A stretch of 64,000 bases of DNA from Marinibaculum sp040216765 (GCA_040216765.1 JAVJON010000036.1:124001-188000); one strand, 5' to 3'; shown: positions 35,545 to 44,043, numbered from the stretch's first letter. Made by a program: numbers and translations. The notes: generated from the sequence alone by a model not told the origin.

Positions 35545-36128
35545 CGGCCGGTCTCCAGCCCCGTCTCATCCTCTGCAGCGTTCGCCAGCCGTGACAGTCT
35601 TTTCAAGCCGCGATGCAGGGCCACCCGGACCGCACCCTCGGTCATCGAGAACCGTTCGGCCACGTTGCGCACGGTGGCGCCCTCCACGGTCAGGGCCTGG
35701 ACCAGCCTTCGCTGGCGCTCCGGAAGGGTCGCCAGCAGGGTCTCCGCATCGAGGCGCCGTGTGGAATCCGGACTGTTCGGATCTGCGAACCCCTCCACCC
35801 AATCCTCGAACGGCAGGTCGACCTGCAGCCGCCGGGTCCGGCCGAGCCGCCGGGTCGCGTCGACGGTCTTGTAGCGTGCGATGGCATGAACCCATGGCGT
35901 GATCGGCCGCGACTCGTCCCAGGTCGCGCGCTTCTGGTGAATGCCGAGCAGCACCTCCTGCACCACGTCCTCGGCCTCCTGCGGGTTCAGTCCGTAGGCG
36001 GAAAGACGTCGGCGAACCGTGATCCGGAGCACCGCCGCGATGTCGCGCAGAAGCCATTCGTATTCGGCTGCGTCGCCCTTGCTGGCGGACCGCATCGCGT
36101 CCGCCCATTGCCGTTCGCGATCTGCCAC
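35541..36128 (-). CDS. ECF sigma factor (ECF16-like, partner of NrsF)
   Basis: 195 aa. Region 2 is seen at EAEDVVQEVLLGIHQKRATWD and PITPWVHAIARYKTVDATRR, region 4 at LPERQRRLVQALTVEGATV through MTEGAVRVALHRGLKRL. No region 3, as expected for ECF factors. The listed start is GTG; an ATG 11 codons in is an alternative because the candidate promoter lies so close. Coupled to nrsF and divergent from the YHS-bufferin operon, the same arrangement as Caulobacter sigF. It likely drives the GTAACG/CGAA promoters in this island. Confidence 0.88.
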   Translation of the reverse strand: MADRERQWADAMRSASKGDAAEYEWLLRDIAAVLRITVRRRLSAYGLNPQEAEDVVQEVLLGIHQKRATWDESRPITPWVHAIARYKTVDATRRLGRTRRLQVDLPFEDWVEGFADPNSPDSTRRLDAETLLATLPERQRRLVQALTVEGATVRNVAERFSMTEGAVRVALHRGLKRLSRLANAAEDETGLETGR

Positions 36129-36138
36129 TGCCCACCCT

Positions 36139-36164
36139 TTCGCTGGTACCCCGGCAAACGTTAC
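36139..36164 (-). promoter_or_regulatory. ECF16-type promoter candidate for the sigma factor gene
   Basis: On the minus strand GTAACG (36164-36159), 16-base spacer, CGAA (36142-36139). It implies autoregulation. Transcription would start about 4-6 bases before the GTG, giving an almost leaderless message. Confidence 0.7.
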
Positions 36165-36221
36165 GCGAGGACGCAGGAGCGGGCCGTAACGATCCTGTCA
36201 GGTCACCTTCCCGTGAAAGCT

Positions 36222-36246
36222 GTAACGCGGCGGGCGGGCGGGCGAA
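36222..36246 (+). promoter_or_regulatory. ECF16-type promoter candidate for the YHS-bufferin operon
   Basis: GTAACG (36222-36227), 15-base spacer, CGAA (36243-36246), about 80 bases of leader before the YHS gene. Confidence 0.72.
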
Positions 36247-36333
36247 ATCCCCTGTAGCGGTTCGGTCGGAAGCCTGCCGGGAACCGTTGCCGGCCCGCGC
36301 TGCCGCGGGCCGCCCAACGAATGAGGTATGGGA

Positions 36334-36864
36334 ATGTTCAACTTCAAGACGATTGCCCTTGCCGCGGCGCTTGCCATGCTACCCGGGATGGCCGCCTGGG
36401 CGGGCGAGCAGTATGTCGACGGCAGCGGGTTTGCTGTCAGCGGCTACGATGTCGTCGCCTATTTCGATGCCGAGCAGCGCCCGATCGGGTCGCCCCAGCC
36501 CGTGGCCACGCCGGGCATGGCCTCGATCACTGCGGAGCATAACGGCGCGATCTTCGCCTTTGCCAGCGAGGCCAATCGCCACCGCTTCCTGGCCGATCCG
36601 GATCGCTATGTGCCGCAATATGATGGTCATTGCGCCTATGGAGCGGCGCTCGGCGGCAAGGTGCCGGCGAATCCGCACCTGTGGCGGATCGTCGACGGCA
36701 AGCTCTACCTGAATGTCAAAGACACCGTGGTTGGCTTCTGGGAGCAGGATATTCCCAAGAACATCGACCTGGCGGAGACCAATTGGACCGAACTGGAGTC
36801 CAAGCCGGCGTCGCATGACCCGGTCCCCGAGTTCGATGCCACGACCGCGCCGGTCGGCAACTGA
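36334..36864 (+). CDS. YHS domain protein, secreted
   Basis: 176 aa. Signal peptide MFNFKTIALAAALAMLPGMAAWA, then a YHS-type domain (FAVSGYDVVAYF, HNGAIFAFASEANRHRFLADP, CAYGAALGGKV, WRIVDGKLYLNV). YHS domains are linked to metal (copper) handling. The start at the third ATG is preferred because GAGGT lies 6 bases upstream; an ATG two codons earlier is possible. First gene after the ECF promoter candidate and 40 bases before the bufferin precursor, so probably part of that operon. Confidence 0.8.
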   Translation: MFNFKTIALAAALAMLPGMAAWAGEQYVDGSGFAVSGYDVVAYFDAEQRPIGSPQPVATPGMASITAEHNGAIFAFASEANRHRFLADPDRYVPQYDGHCAYGAALGGKVPANPHLWRIVDGKLYLNVKDTVVGFWEQDIPKNIDLAETNWTELESKPASHDPVPEFDATTAPVGN

Positions 36865-36904
36865 GCGGATGCGGTCCCCACCCCACCAGCAGGAGACTCA
36901 CGTA

Positions 36905-37234
36905 ATGTCCAGGAAGACCACCATTGCCACCGCCGCCTTCGTCGCCAGTGCGGTCGCCGCCGTCATGGCCACCGCGGGCGTCGACAACCCGGCCCAGGCC
37001 CAGGCGAAGGAGAAATGCTACGGGATCTCCGTCGCGGGCAAGAACGATTGCGCCGCCGGTCCCGGGACGACCTGCGCCGGCACCTCCACCATTGACTACC
37101 AGGGCAATGCCTGGACCCTGGTGCCGGCAGGCGAATGCGAGAAGTACGGCGTCGAGGAGAGCCAGGCGCAGTTCGATCTGCCCGGCGATCGCAAGGGTTC
37201 GCTCCAGGCCCTGGATCGCGATCTCCCCGCCTGA
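36905..37234 (+). CDS. bufA: Bufferin precursor (DUF2282, BufA1/GigP-like)
   Basis: 109 aa. Signal peptide to about AQAQA, then the DUF2282 core with four conserved cysteines: Cys38 (KEKCYG), Cys49 (KNDCAAG), Cys57 (TTCAG) and Cys78 (GECEKYG). Bufferins are ribosomally made, modified copper-buffering peptides; the MNIO enzyme converts core cysteines to thiooxazole-type rings, so the inner pair 49 and 57 are the likely sites. About 25 residues of polar C-terminal tail follow. The start has AGGAGA upstream. A strong hairpin separates it from bufB. Confidence 0.86.
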   Translation: MSRKTTIATAAFVASAVAAVMATAGVDNPAQAQAKEKCYGISVAGKNDCAAGPGTTCAGTSTIDYQGNAWTLVPAGECEKYGVEESQAQFDLPGDRKGSLQALDRDLPA

Positions 37235-37248
37235 GCGGTCCCTGCCTT

Positions 37249-37283
37249 CCCGGGCCCGCCGCATGGCGGGCCCGGGGTCTTTT
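37249..37283 (+). terminator. Terminator/attenuator between bufA and bufB
   Basis: Perfect 12-bp stem (37249-37260 with 37265-37276), loop GCAT, followed by GTCTTTT. Partial read-through would give many precursor copies per enzyme. Confidence 0.8.
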
Positions 37284-37302
37284 CAACCGGTTGCGAGGCG
37301 GG

Positions 37303-38223
37303 ATGCCCGGGGACGAAATGCCTTTCGGAACCCTGCCGGCTGCGGCGGGAACATCCTTCAAGCATATCCACGCCAGGGATATCCTCGAAGGCCGGTCGCC
37401 TGTCGCCTGGTTCGAGGTGCACCCGGAGAACTACATGGTCGATGGCGGCGAGCCGCACCGCCTGCTGGGCGCCCTTCGCGCGGCCTATCCCTTGTCCATG
37501 CACGGCGTCGGGTTGTCGCTGGGCGGGGCAGGGCGGCCATGCCCGATCCATCTCGACCGGCTCCGCGCCCTGGTACAGCGCTATGAGCCGGACAGCGTCT
37601 CGGAACATCTCGCCTGGTCGGGGCATGGCGGCATCTTCTACAACGACCTTCTCCCGCTACCCTATGACGAGGCGTCGCTGCGCCGGGTCGCTGCCAATGT
37701 CCAGGAACTGCAGGACGCGCTGAAGCGCCCCGTCCTGGTGGAGAACCCCTCCCGCTACCTGTCCTTCGATGCGTCGACGATTCCGGAACCATGCTTTCTC
37801 GCCGAACTGGCGCAGAGGACCGGCTGCGGCCTCCTGCTCGACATCAACAATGTCTACGTGTCGGCAAACAATATCGGCTTCGACCCGCTGGCCTATCTGG
37901 CGGACTTCCCGCTCCGGTACGTGGAGGAGATCCACCTGGCGGGCCATGCGCAGGACTCCTGCGCGACGGATGCGGAAACCCGGCCTGCCAGAGGCGGGAG
38001 CGGTGGTGGCGGGAGCGCCGCAGCGCTGCTGGTCGATGCCCATGACCGCCCGGTGGCGGATCCGGTATGGCGCCTGTTTGCCGATGTCGTCGCACGGACC
38101 GGCCGGCTGCCGAGCCTGATCGAATGGGACAATGACCTGCCCGGCTGGCCGGAACTCGCGGCGGAGGCGGCAAGGGCCGAGCGGATCCTGTGGGGGGAAG
38201 GACGCGATGCAGCAACCCGCTAG
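37303..38223 (+). CDS. bufB: MNIO-family (DUF692) bufferin-maturation enzyme
   Basis: 306 aa TIM-barrel multinuclear iron oxidase. Expected motifs are present: WFEVHPENYM, SMHGVGLSLGG, SEHLAWSGHGG, VLVENPSRYL, LLLDINNVYVSANN and VEEIHLAGHA, carrying the His/Asp/Glu/Asn iron ligands. Unusual is a Gly/Ser/Ala-rich insertion of about 20 residues after HLAGHAQDS, before LLVDAHDRPV. The start at MPGDEM follows GAGG; MPFG five codons on is possible. Overlaps bufC by 17 bases. Confidence 0.88.
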   Translation: MPGDEMPFGTLPAAAGTSFKHIHARDILEGRSPVAWFEVHPENYMVDGGEPHRLLGALRAAYPLSMHGVGLSLGGAGRPCPIHLDRLRALVQRYEPDSVSEHLAWSGHGGIFYNDLLPLPYDEASLRRVAANVQELQDALKRPVLVENPSRYLSFDASTIPEPCFLAELAQRTGCGLLLDINNVYVSANNIGFDPLAYLADFPLRYVEEIHLAGHAQDSCATDAETRPARGGSGGGGSAAALLVDAHDRPVADPVWRLFADVVARTGRLPSLIEWDNDLPGWPELAAEAARAERILWGEGRDAATR

Positions 38224-39016
38224 TCCGCAGGGGGCGCTTGCCGGCCTGCTCCTCGATCCGGATGCCGCGATCCCCGACGCGCTCTTCCACGCGGGGGATG
38301 GCGGCGGGGCCGCGGATCTGACCCGCCGCGTGGCGGTTCATCGCAACACCGTGGTGGTGAGCCTGGTCGACGCATTGGCGGCGACCTACCCTGCGGTCCA
38401 GAGCCTGACCGGCGCGCGGTTCTTCCGCGCGGCCGCGCGCGAGTTTGTCCGGTCGAGCCCGCCGCGCGGCCCGGTCCTGGCGCAATACGGCGGTGATTTC
38501 CCGGCGTTTCTCGACGCCTTTCCGCCGGCATCCTCGCTTGACTACCTGCCCGATGTGGCGCGCCTGGAATGGGCATGGCTGCGCGCCTATGGCGCAGCGG
38601 ATGTGCAGCCGGTGGCGGCCCGGATCCTCGGCGGCCGCGATGCCGCGGACACGGCCGCCCTCTGCCTGCGGTTCCATCCTGCGGTGGCGCTGTTGCGGTC
38701 GCACCATCCGGTCGTTTCCCTGTGGGCGGAAACGACCGGGCGCAGCGAACGGACAGGCCTCGACCTGCGGATGCCGGAAGCCGCCCTTGTCGCCCGGCCG
38801 GATCTTGTCGTGCAGGTGCATCGCCTGCGCCCCTCGAGCGCGACCTTCCTTGCCGCCCTCCTCGCCGGTCGCACCCTGGCCATGGCGGCCGAGGCCGCGA
38901 TGGCGGAGCAGGATTTCGACCTTCCAGCGGAGCTCGCCGAGCTTTTCGATGCCGGGCTCGTCACCGGATGCCACCGCGCCGCCCGCGACGACACCCACAA
39001 CGGAGCGCCATCATGA
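38207..39016 (+). CDS. bufC: DUF2063 partner protein of the MNIO enzyme
   Basis: 269 aa. The N-terminal DUF2063 domain (VAVHRNTVVVSLVDALAATYPAV, LTGARFFRAAAREFVRSSPP, LAQYGGDFPAFLDAF, LPDVARLEWAW) presumably recruits the bufferin precursor to the MNIO enzyme, as TglI/MbnC-type partners do. The second half is poorly conserved. Start ATG lies inside the end of bufB; stop overlaps the doxX start (ATGA). Confidence 0.86.
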   Translation: MQQPASPQGALAGLLLDPDAAIPDALFHAGDGGGAADLTRRVAVHRNTVVVSLVDALAATYPAVQSLTGARFFRAAAREFVRSSPPRGPVLAQYGGDFPAFLDAFPPASSLDYLPDVARLEWAWLRAYGAADVQPVAARILGGRDAADTAALCLRFHPAVALLRSHHPVVSLWAETTGRSERTGLDLRMPEAALVARPDLVVQVHRLRPSSATFLAALLAGRTLAMAAEAAMAEQDFDLPAELAELFDAGLVTGCHRAARDDTHNGAPS

Positions 39017-39651
39017 CCGCCTCGTCTGTTCCTGCCGCCGTGCAGCGGTACTACACGCGCCTTGTCGTTATGGCCGAGGCGGTTGCCGAAGGCTGGCTTC
39101 TGGGCCTTGTCGCCCGGCTGGTTTTCGCCGGCGTGCTGCTGTTCTACTTCTGGAATTCGGCCGCAACGAAGATCGGACCGGGGCTGTTCGGGTTCCTGAC
39201 GATCAGCGACGGCGCCTACATCCAGATCCTCCCCGGAGCGATGGAGGCGGTCGGCTACGATGCGAGCCGGCTTCCCGCGATCCCGGACGGGCTGATCGTG
39301 GTCGCCGGAACCTATGCAGAGTTCGTCCTGCCGCTGCTTGTCGTCCTGGGGCTGTTCACGCGCCTGTCGGCGCTGGGGATGATGGTCTTCGTGCTCGTCC
39401 AGAGCGTCGTCGACATCATCGGTCACGGCGCGGACGCGGAAACGGTGGGCAGCCTGTTCGACCGGGTGCCGGATTCGCAGATCCTCGACCAGCGCCTGCT
39501 CTGGGGCTTCCTGCTCCTCTATCTGGTTGTCCGCGGCGGCGGCCTGGTGTCGCTGGACGGCCTCCTTCGCCGTTTCCTCCTGCAGCCACGCGAGCTTTCC
39601 GCCGGCCGGCATCCGGCCGGGCGTGGGCCGGGGATGGCCGGCACTTCATGA
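39013..39651 (+). CDS. DoxX family membrane protein (GigT/BufD-like)
   Basis: 212 aa, four membrane helices of the DoxX fold (LVFAGVLLFYFWNSAATKIG, YAEFVLPLLVVLGLFTRLSAL). It is the fourth member of gig/buf operons in Cupriavidus and Caulobacter. Its role there is not established; a redox role has been suggested for DoxX proteins. The C-terminal 30 residues are a basic, Pro/Gly-rich tail. Confidence 0.84.
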   Translation: MTASSVPAAVQRYYTRLVVMAEAVAEGWLLGLVARLVFAGVLLFYFWNSAATKIGPGLFGFLTISDGAYIQILPGAMEAVGYDASRLPAIPDGLIVVAGTYAEFVLPLLVVLGLFTRLSALGMMVFVLVQSVVDIIGHGADAETVGSLFDRVPDSQILDQRLLWGFLLLYLVVRGGGLVSLDGLLRRFLLQPRELSAGRHPAGRGPGMAGTS

Positions 39652-39693
39652 GGCTCGCGGCGGTCGGTCCGATGCTGTGACGGTGCGCGGCCC

Positions 39694-39712
39694 GTGGCGG
39701 CCTTCCCGCCAC
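39694..39712 (+). terminator. Hairpin after the bufferin operon
   Basis: 7-bp stem GTGGCGG with CCGCCAC and a 5-base loop, no T-tract; a weak terminator candidate. The remaining bases up to 39923 show nothing recognisable. Confidence 0.35.
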
Positions 39713-39923
39713 CATGGACGGCCCGCCGGCGCTGCACGGCCACGCATCGCAGCAGGTGACGATGCGGCGGGCCGCCGCTGTCCTTCGCCGCCGCTGCAGG
39801 AGCGCCGCGTGAGACGGCGGAGGTATTTGTACGGCGAGCGCGGACGGCGCCGCCATGCCCAGGGCTACGCGCCGCTACGCGCTGCCGGAGGAACCGGGAT
39901 GCGGCCCCGCCCGGGCGCCGGGG

Positions 39924-41312
39924 TCAGTCTGCGACGAGGGCGACGAGATCGACCGGGTCGTCGATACCCTCCACCCGGCAGCCGGGCATCTGGCGCAGCG
40001 CGACCCGTGGCCGATACCCTTGTGCGGTCGCCAGATCGAGCGCCTGGCGGGTCAGCAGGACGGCGACGCCTTCCCGCTTCGTGTGCTTCTCCAGCTTGAC
40101 CGCCAGGTTCACGACCTCGCCGATCACCGTGTATTCCAGGCGGGTCTCGTGGCCGACGGTTCCGAACACGACGTCGCCCGCGGCACCCGCCATGCCCACC
40201 GGCGGCGCCTGCAGTCCGCGCTGGCAGCGTTCGGCCCGCCAGGCCCGGGCGCTCCTGTCCAGTTCCTCGACCGCGCGACAGAGGTCGGCGGCATGGCTGC
40301 CGCCCGGGCCGATGGCACCGAAGCTCGCAAGGATGCCGTCGCCGAGATACTTGTCCACCTTGCCGCCGTGGCGCTGGATGACCGGCACCAGCCGGGACTA
40401 GTACTCGGCCAGCAATGCCATCAGGTCTGTCGGCGAGAGGTCGTGCGACAGGCGGGTGAAGCCACGGAGGTCGATCGACAGGATGGCCGCAGCGCGCCGG
40501 ACGCCCTGGCCGGTGCGCGGCGCGGTTTCGGTCTGGCGAAGCTGCGCCGCGACCTCCGGCGTGAAGAAGCGCGCGAGATCCGACGCCGCGACTTCCTCGG
40601 CGACGGAGCTGGCCAGCAGCCGCCGGGCCCGGGCCAGGGACAAGGCGAGGATCGCCGTCACCATGACGATCGACAGGATCTTGTCGATCTCGGCGCCCAG
40701 CAGGATGTCGTAGGAGGTGACATAGTCGATATAGCTGCGGGTGAAGGACGGTGCCGCACCGCTCCAGCCGGCGGCGGCAAAGCCGAACAGGGCGGCCCAG
40801 CCGATCGCGCCCGTGGCGCCGGCGATCAGCACATAGCGCGGCTCGAAGCGCAGTGCCCGCAGCGCAATGAGAATGAAGATGTACATCAGGGTCGGCGCCT
40901 TGAGATAGAGCGCCGGGGGGGCCTGGTACTGCAGGTGGAAACTCCAGATCGTGATCATCAGCACGGCGACGTCGACGACCGTCGACACGGCCACGAACCG
41001 GCCGCTCAGCCGCCGCCGGTGAGCGAGGAAGATGCGCACGGCCGTGAACAGGGAATAGGCGGCCAGGGTCCAGGGGATCGGTTCGAATTGTCCGTCCGGC
41101 GGGAAGGCCTTCGGCGAGATCGCGTAGATCGTCGCGAACAGGACGATGGCAAGGGCCTGCATCCAGCCGATGATGATCTCGCTGGCCTGCTGCTGCTGCT
41201 GGATGCGTCGCCGCACGCGGTCGGGCGGGCCGGCCCGTGCCGGCTCCCCCAGGAAGAATGAGGCGACCCGCGCGATTCCGGGCTTCTGGCGCCCGGGGCG
41301 CAAGGCGTCCAT
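39924..41312 (-). pseudogene. Class III adenylate/guanylate cyclase with six membrane helices, interrupted by TAG
   Basis: One reading frame of about 462 codons is cut by an amber codon at 40398-40400. Upstream: six membrane helices, then the cyclase start SIDLRGFTRLSHDLSPTDL with the first metal Asp. The TAG falls where relatives carry a residue such as Gln in LLAEY-x-SRLVPVI. Downstream in the same frame are KYLGDGILASFG with the second metal Asp and LEYTVIGEVVNLAVKLEK. The 304-residue upstream product lacks half the catalytic site. The start is uncertain: ATG at 41312, or an ATT near 41345 with GGGAGG. A CAG to TAG change explains it; sequencing error or suppression is possible. Confidence 0.8.
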
Positions 41313-41439
41313 GACGGCGCGGGCGTCATTCGGCTGGTCCTGAATGACCGCCTCCCGACAGGTTGCGGCGCAGGCCTGTGCGGCCGATGCGCGGGATGGG
41401 GTTCGGCCGGTGCGGGCCTCGCGCCGGTAACGGCCGGCG

Positions 41440-42453
41440 CTACTTCTTCGGCTCGCCGGCGTGAAGGACACCGTCCGGCCGGAACGAGCGGAAGGCGAAG
41501 GCGAAGGTGATGTCGTGCACCGCGTCCGCCAGGACGCCATCGGCCTGGCGGCGCTGCACGACGACATTGCCGACGTCCTGGCCCTCGGCGATCACGCCGG
41601 AATCCAGGGCCGATGCCTGGCCCGGCTCCCAGGTCAGCACCAGGTCGCCGGCCTCGATCCGTCCCGCCGCCTGCAGGCGCGACAGCGGCCAGGCCTGGTC
41701 GCCCACCGCGACCACCCGCGCCAGCGGCGGCACCGGATCGGCGTAGAAGCCATAGGGGAAATAGGGTTCGGCGCGGTTGTCATAGCCGGCATAGGGATTG
41801 CGCCCATAGGCCCTGCCCCCGCCCTCGGGCGGCAGCATCACCAGGCCGCCCGGATGGCGTTCGCGGAAACGGGCGAAGGACTCGATCCGCACCGGCAGCA
41901 TCTTCAGCAGCGTGCCGGTCATCTCGCCCACGATGGCTTCGCCCAGGAACTGCTGCCACCAGCTCTCCGTCTGCCGGTCGTACATCACCATGTCGGAATG
42001 CCGCAGCAGCCCGCTGACGCCGAAATCCAGCACCCGGTCGCCCACCCGCCGGTCGAAGGCGATGGCGGCATTGCACAGCGGGCAGTAGGTCACCGTCACC
42101 GGCATCCCGGCGATCGTGTCGTTGGCGATCTCGTGCCACATCAGCACCTGCAGGGGATAGGCCTTCGCCACGCCGTCGACGGACAGGGCGATCACCGGCT
42201 CCCGGTCCGCCAGGAAGCCGGCCTCCGGCACCGGCGCGAAGCGCGGCCGGTCGATCGCGGGGATGCCGTCCTTCGGCGGCCCGCCGAACATGATCTCGCG
42301 CAGGTCGATGGCGGTGCGCGAGAAGTCGGTCTGCGGCCAAGCCTGGCCGAAGCGCAATTCGGTATAATCCGCCAGGGCCGGCGGCGCAGCCGCCAGCCAC
42401 AGGATTGCCAGCAACATGGCGGGGACGGGCAGGGCCCTGGAAGACGGGGGCAT
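41440..42453 (-). CDS. DUF3179 domain protein, exported
   Basis: 337 aa. Signal peptide (VPAMLLAILWLAAAPPALA) and a DUF3179 domain: LREIMFGGPPKDGIPAIDRP, AYPLQVLMWHEIANDTI, VTYCPLCNAAIAFDR (a CPLC motif) and SWWQQFLGEAIVGE. The CxxC suggests metal or heme-type chemistry, but the function of the family is unknown. The start at MPPSSRAL has CGAGG upstream. It precedes the broken cyclase on the same strand. Confidence 0.86.
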   Translation of the reverse strand: MPPSSRALPVPAMLLAILWLAAAPPALADYTELRFGQAWPQTDFSRTAIDLREIMFGGPPKDGIPAIDRPRFAPVPEAGFLADREPVIALSVDGVAKAYPLQVLMWHEIANDTIAGMPVTVTYCPLCNAAIAFDRRVGDRVLDFGVSGLLRHSDMVMYDRQTESWWQQFLGEAIVGEMTGTLLKMLPVRIESFARFRERHPGGLVMLPPEGGGRAYGRNPYAGYDNRAEPYFPYGFYADPVPPLARVVAVGDQAWPLSRLQAAGRIEAGDLVLTWEPGQASALDSGVIAEGQDVGNVVVQRRQADGVLADAVHDITFAFAFRSFRPDGVLHAGEPKK

Positions 42454-42568
42454 GGCAGACCTCGGGAGGATGGCGATGCCACGACCTTGCCTGCCGGATC
42501 GCCACCCGGCTAGAGCCCTGCAGCCGGTGTCACGCGGCCGTGACGGCCGCTCGCGCAGACGTGTCGGC

Positions 42569-43357
42569 TCAGTCTGCCCGCAGGCCGTGCAGCCCCGATC
42601 CGAAGGCGAGGAAGCCGCCATTGCGGTAGTCCGGCTTGCCATAGCGGAACGGGCTGCCGTCCGGCATCGTCACCGTGCCGCCGGCGGCCGACAGCACGGC
42701 ATGGCCGGCCGCGGTGTCCCATTCCATGGTCGGCCCGAAGCGCGGGTAGAGGTCGGCGCTGCCTTCCGCGACCCGGCAGAATTTCAGGGAGGATCCGGCC
42801 GGCACCAGGTTGCGCACCTGCAGTCCCGACAGGAAGGCATCGGTCGCCGCATCCCGGTGGCTGCGGCTCGCCACCACGTCCAGCCCCTGCGGATCGGCCC
42901 GGCGGACCGCGATCTCCGTGCGGCCCTCGTCGGTTTCCCGCGCCGCGCCATGGCCGGCGATGCCGGTGTAGAGCAGGTCCTGTGCCGGCAGGTAGACCAC
43001 GCCCAGGACCGGCGTCCCGCCCTCGACCAGGGCGATGTTGACCGTGAACTCGCCGTTGCGGCTGATGAACTCGCGGGTCCCGTCCAGCGGGTCGACCAGC
43101 CAGAAGCGCTCCGCCGGGGGCGGCGCGCCGTCGCGCGCCACGGCTTCCTCCGCAACCACCAGGGTGCCGGGCGAGCAGATGTGCAGCGCGGCCAGGATGA
43201 TCGCCTCCGCCGCCTCGTCGGCATCGGTCACCGGGCTGGAATCGGACTTCGACCGGGCATCGAAATCGGAGGCATAGACTGCCATGATCGCCTCGCCCGC
43301 GGCACGGGCGGCATCGGCGATGATCGGGCAGAGCGCGATGGGGTCGAGCTGGGGCAT
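42569..43357 (-). CDS. cysQ: 3'(2'),5'-bisphosphate nucleotidase
   Basis: 262 aa, inositol-monophosphatase fold. Metal-binding motifs are VVAEEAV, WLVDPLDGTREF and the late MEWDTAAGHAV. CysQ removes the 3' phosphate of PAP, the by-product of PAPS-using enzymes including the sulfotransferase at 5.4 kb, and controls PAPS pools. Divergent from mobA with a 38-base gap. Confidence 0.92.
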   Translation of the reverse strand: MPQLDPIALCPIIADAARAAGEAIMAVYASDFDARSKSDSSPVTDADEAAEAIILAALHICSPGTLVVAEEAVARDGAPPPAERFWLVDPLDGTREFISRNGEFTVNIALVEGGTPVLGVVYLPAQDLLYTGIAGHGAARETDEGRTEIAVRRADPQGLDVVASRSHRDAATDAFLSGLQVRNLVPAGSSLKFCRVAEGSADLYPRFGPTMEWDTAAGHAVLSAAGGTVTMPDGSPFRYGKPDYRNGGFLAFGSGLHGLRAD

Positions 43358-43395
43358 GGTGTCGGCCGGTCCGGTCAGAGGCAGGAGCGCGCGTT

Positions 43396-44043
43396 ATGGC
43401 GGCGGTGCAGGACGCAGGTCAAGGCGGCGGCCCTGGCGGTGCCGGCGGCGGGGCAATCGGCATCGTCCTGGCCGGCGGGCGGGCCGAGCGGCTGGGCGGT
43501 ATCGACAAATGCCTGCTGGAGGTCGGCGGCCGGCCGATCCTGGCCGATGCCCTGGCGGTCCTGCGGCCCCATCTGCCGGCGATCGTGATCAGCGCCAACG
43601 GCGCGCCGGAGCGCTTTGCCGCCTTCGGCTGCCCGGTCCTGGCCGACCCGCCCGGGCTGCAGGGCGCAGGGCCGCTGGCCGGCCTTGCCGCCTTTGCCGC
43701 CGCGTTCCCCGGCCGGCCGGCGATCTGCGTCCCCGGCGACACGCCGTTCCTGCCGGCGGACCTGGTGCCGCGCCTGCGGGCGGCGGCCGGCACCGGCACC
43801 GCCTATGCAGGCAGCGCCGGCCGGGCGCATCCGACGATCGCCGCCCACGGGCCGGGCGACCTGGCGCGGCTGCCGGGCTGGCTGGCCGCTGGCGGCCGCG
43901 CGGCGATGGGCTGGCTCGCCCATGTCGGCGCCGTGCCTGTGGACTGGCCGGTGACGGGCGATGCCGACCCGTTCATGAACGTGAACCGGCCGGCGGACCT
44001 GGAGGCGGCCCGCCAGCGGGCGGTTGCTACGACAGCCCGGTGA
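43396..44043 (+). CDS. mobA: Molybdenum cofactor guanylyltransferase
   Basis: 215 aa. GIVLAGGRAERLGGIDKCLLEVGGRPI is the GTP-binding N-terminus; LADPPGLQGAGPLAGL and CVPGDTPFLPADLV follow, ending FMNVNRPADLEAA. It attaches GMP to molybdopterin to make MGD. The N-terminal 20 residues are Gly-rich and may be dispensable; a later start is possible. The last 17 bases overlap the convergent fhs gene. Confidence 0.92.
   Translation: MAAVQDAGQGGGPGGAGGGAIGIVLAGGRAERLGGIDKCLLEVGGRPILADALAVLRPHLPAIVISANGAPERFAAFGCPVLADPPGLQGAGPLAGLAAFAAAFPGRPAICVPGDTPFLPADLVPRLRAAAGTGTAYAGSAGRAHPTIAAHGPGDLARLPGWLAAGGRAAMGWLAHVGAVPVDWPVTGDADPFMNVNRPADLEAARQRAVATTAR

Noticed and set aside
39924..40388. Separate small cyclase-domain gene starting at the GTG at 40388
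   Set aside because: It is in the same frame as the upstream ORF and holds the missing half of one catalytic domain, so a single interrupted gene is simpler.
41424..41450. GTAACG motif near the DUF3179 gene end
   Set aside because: No CGAA at the right distance and no gene downstream in that direction.
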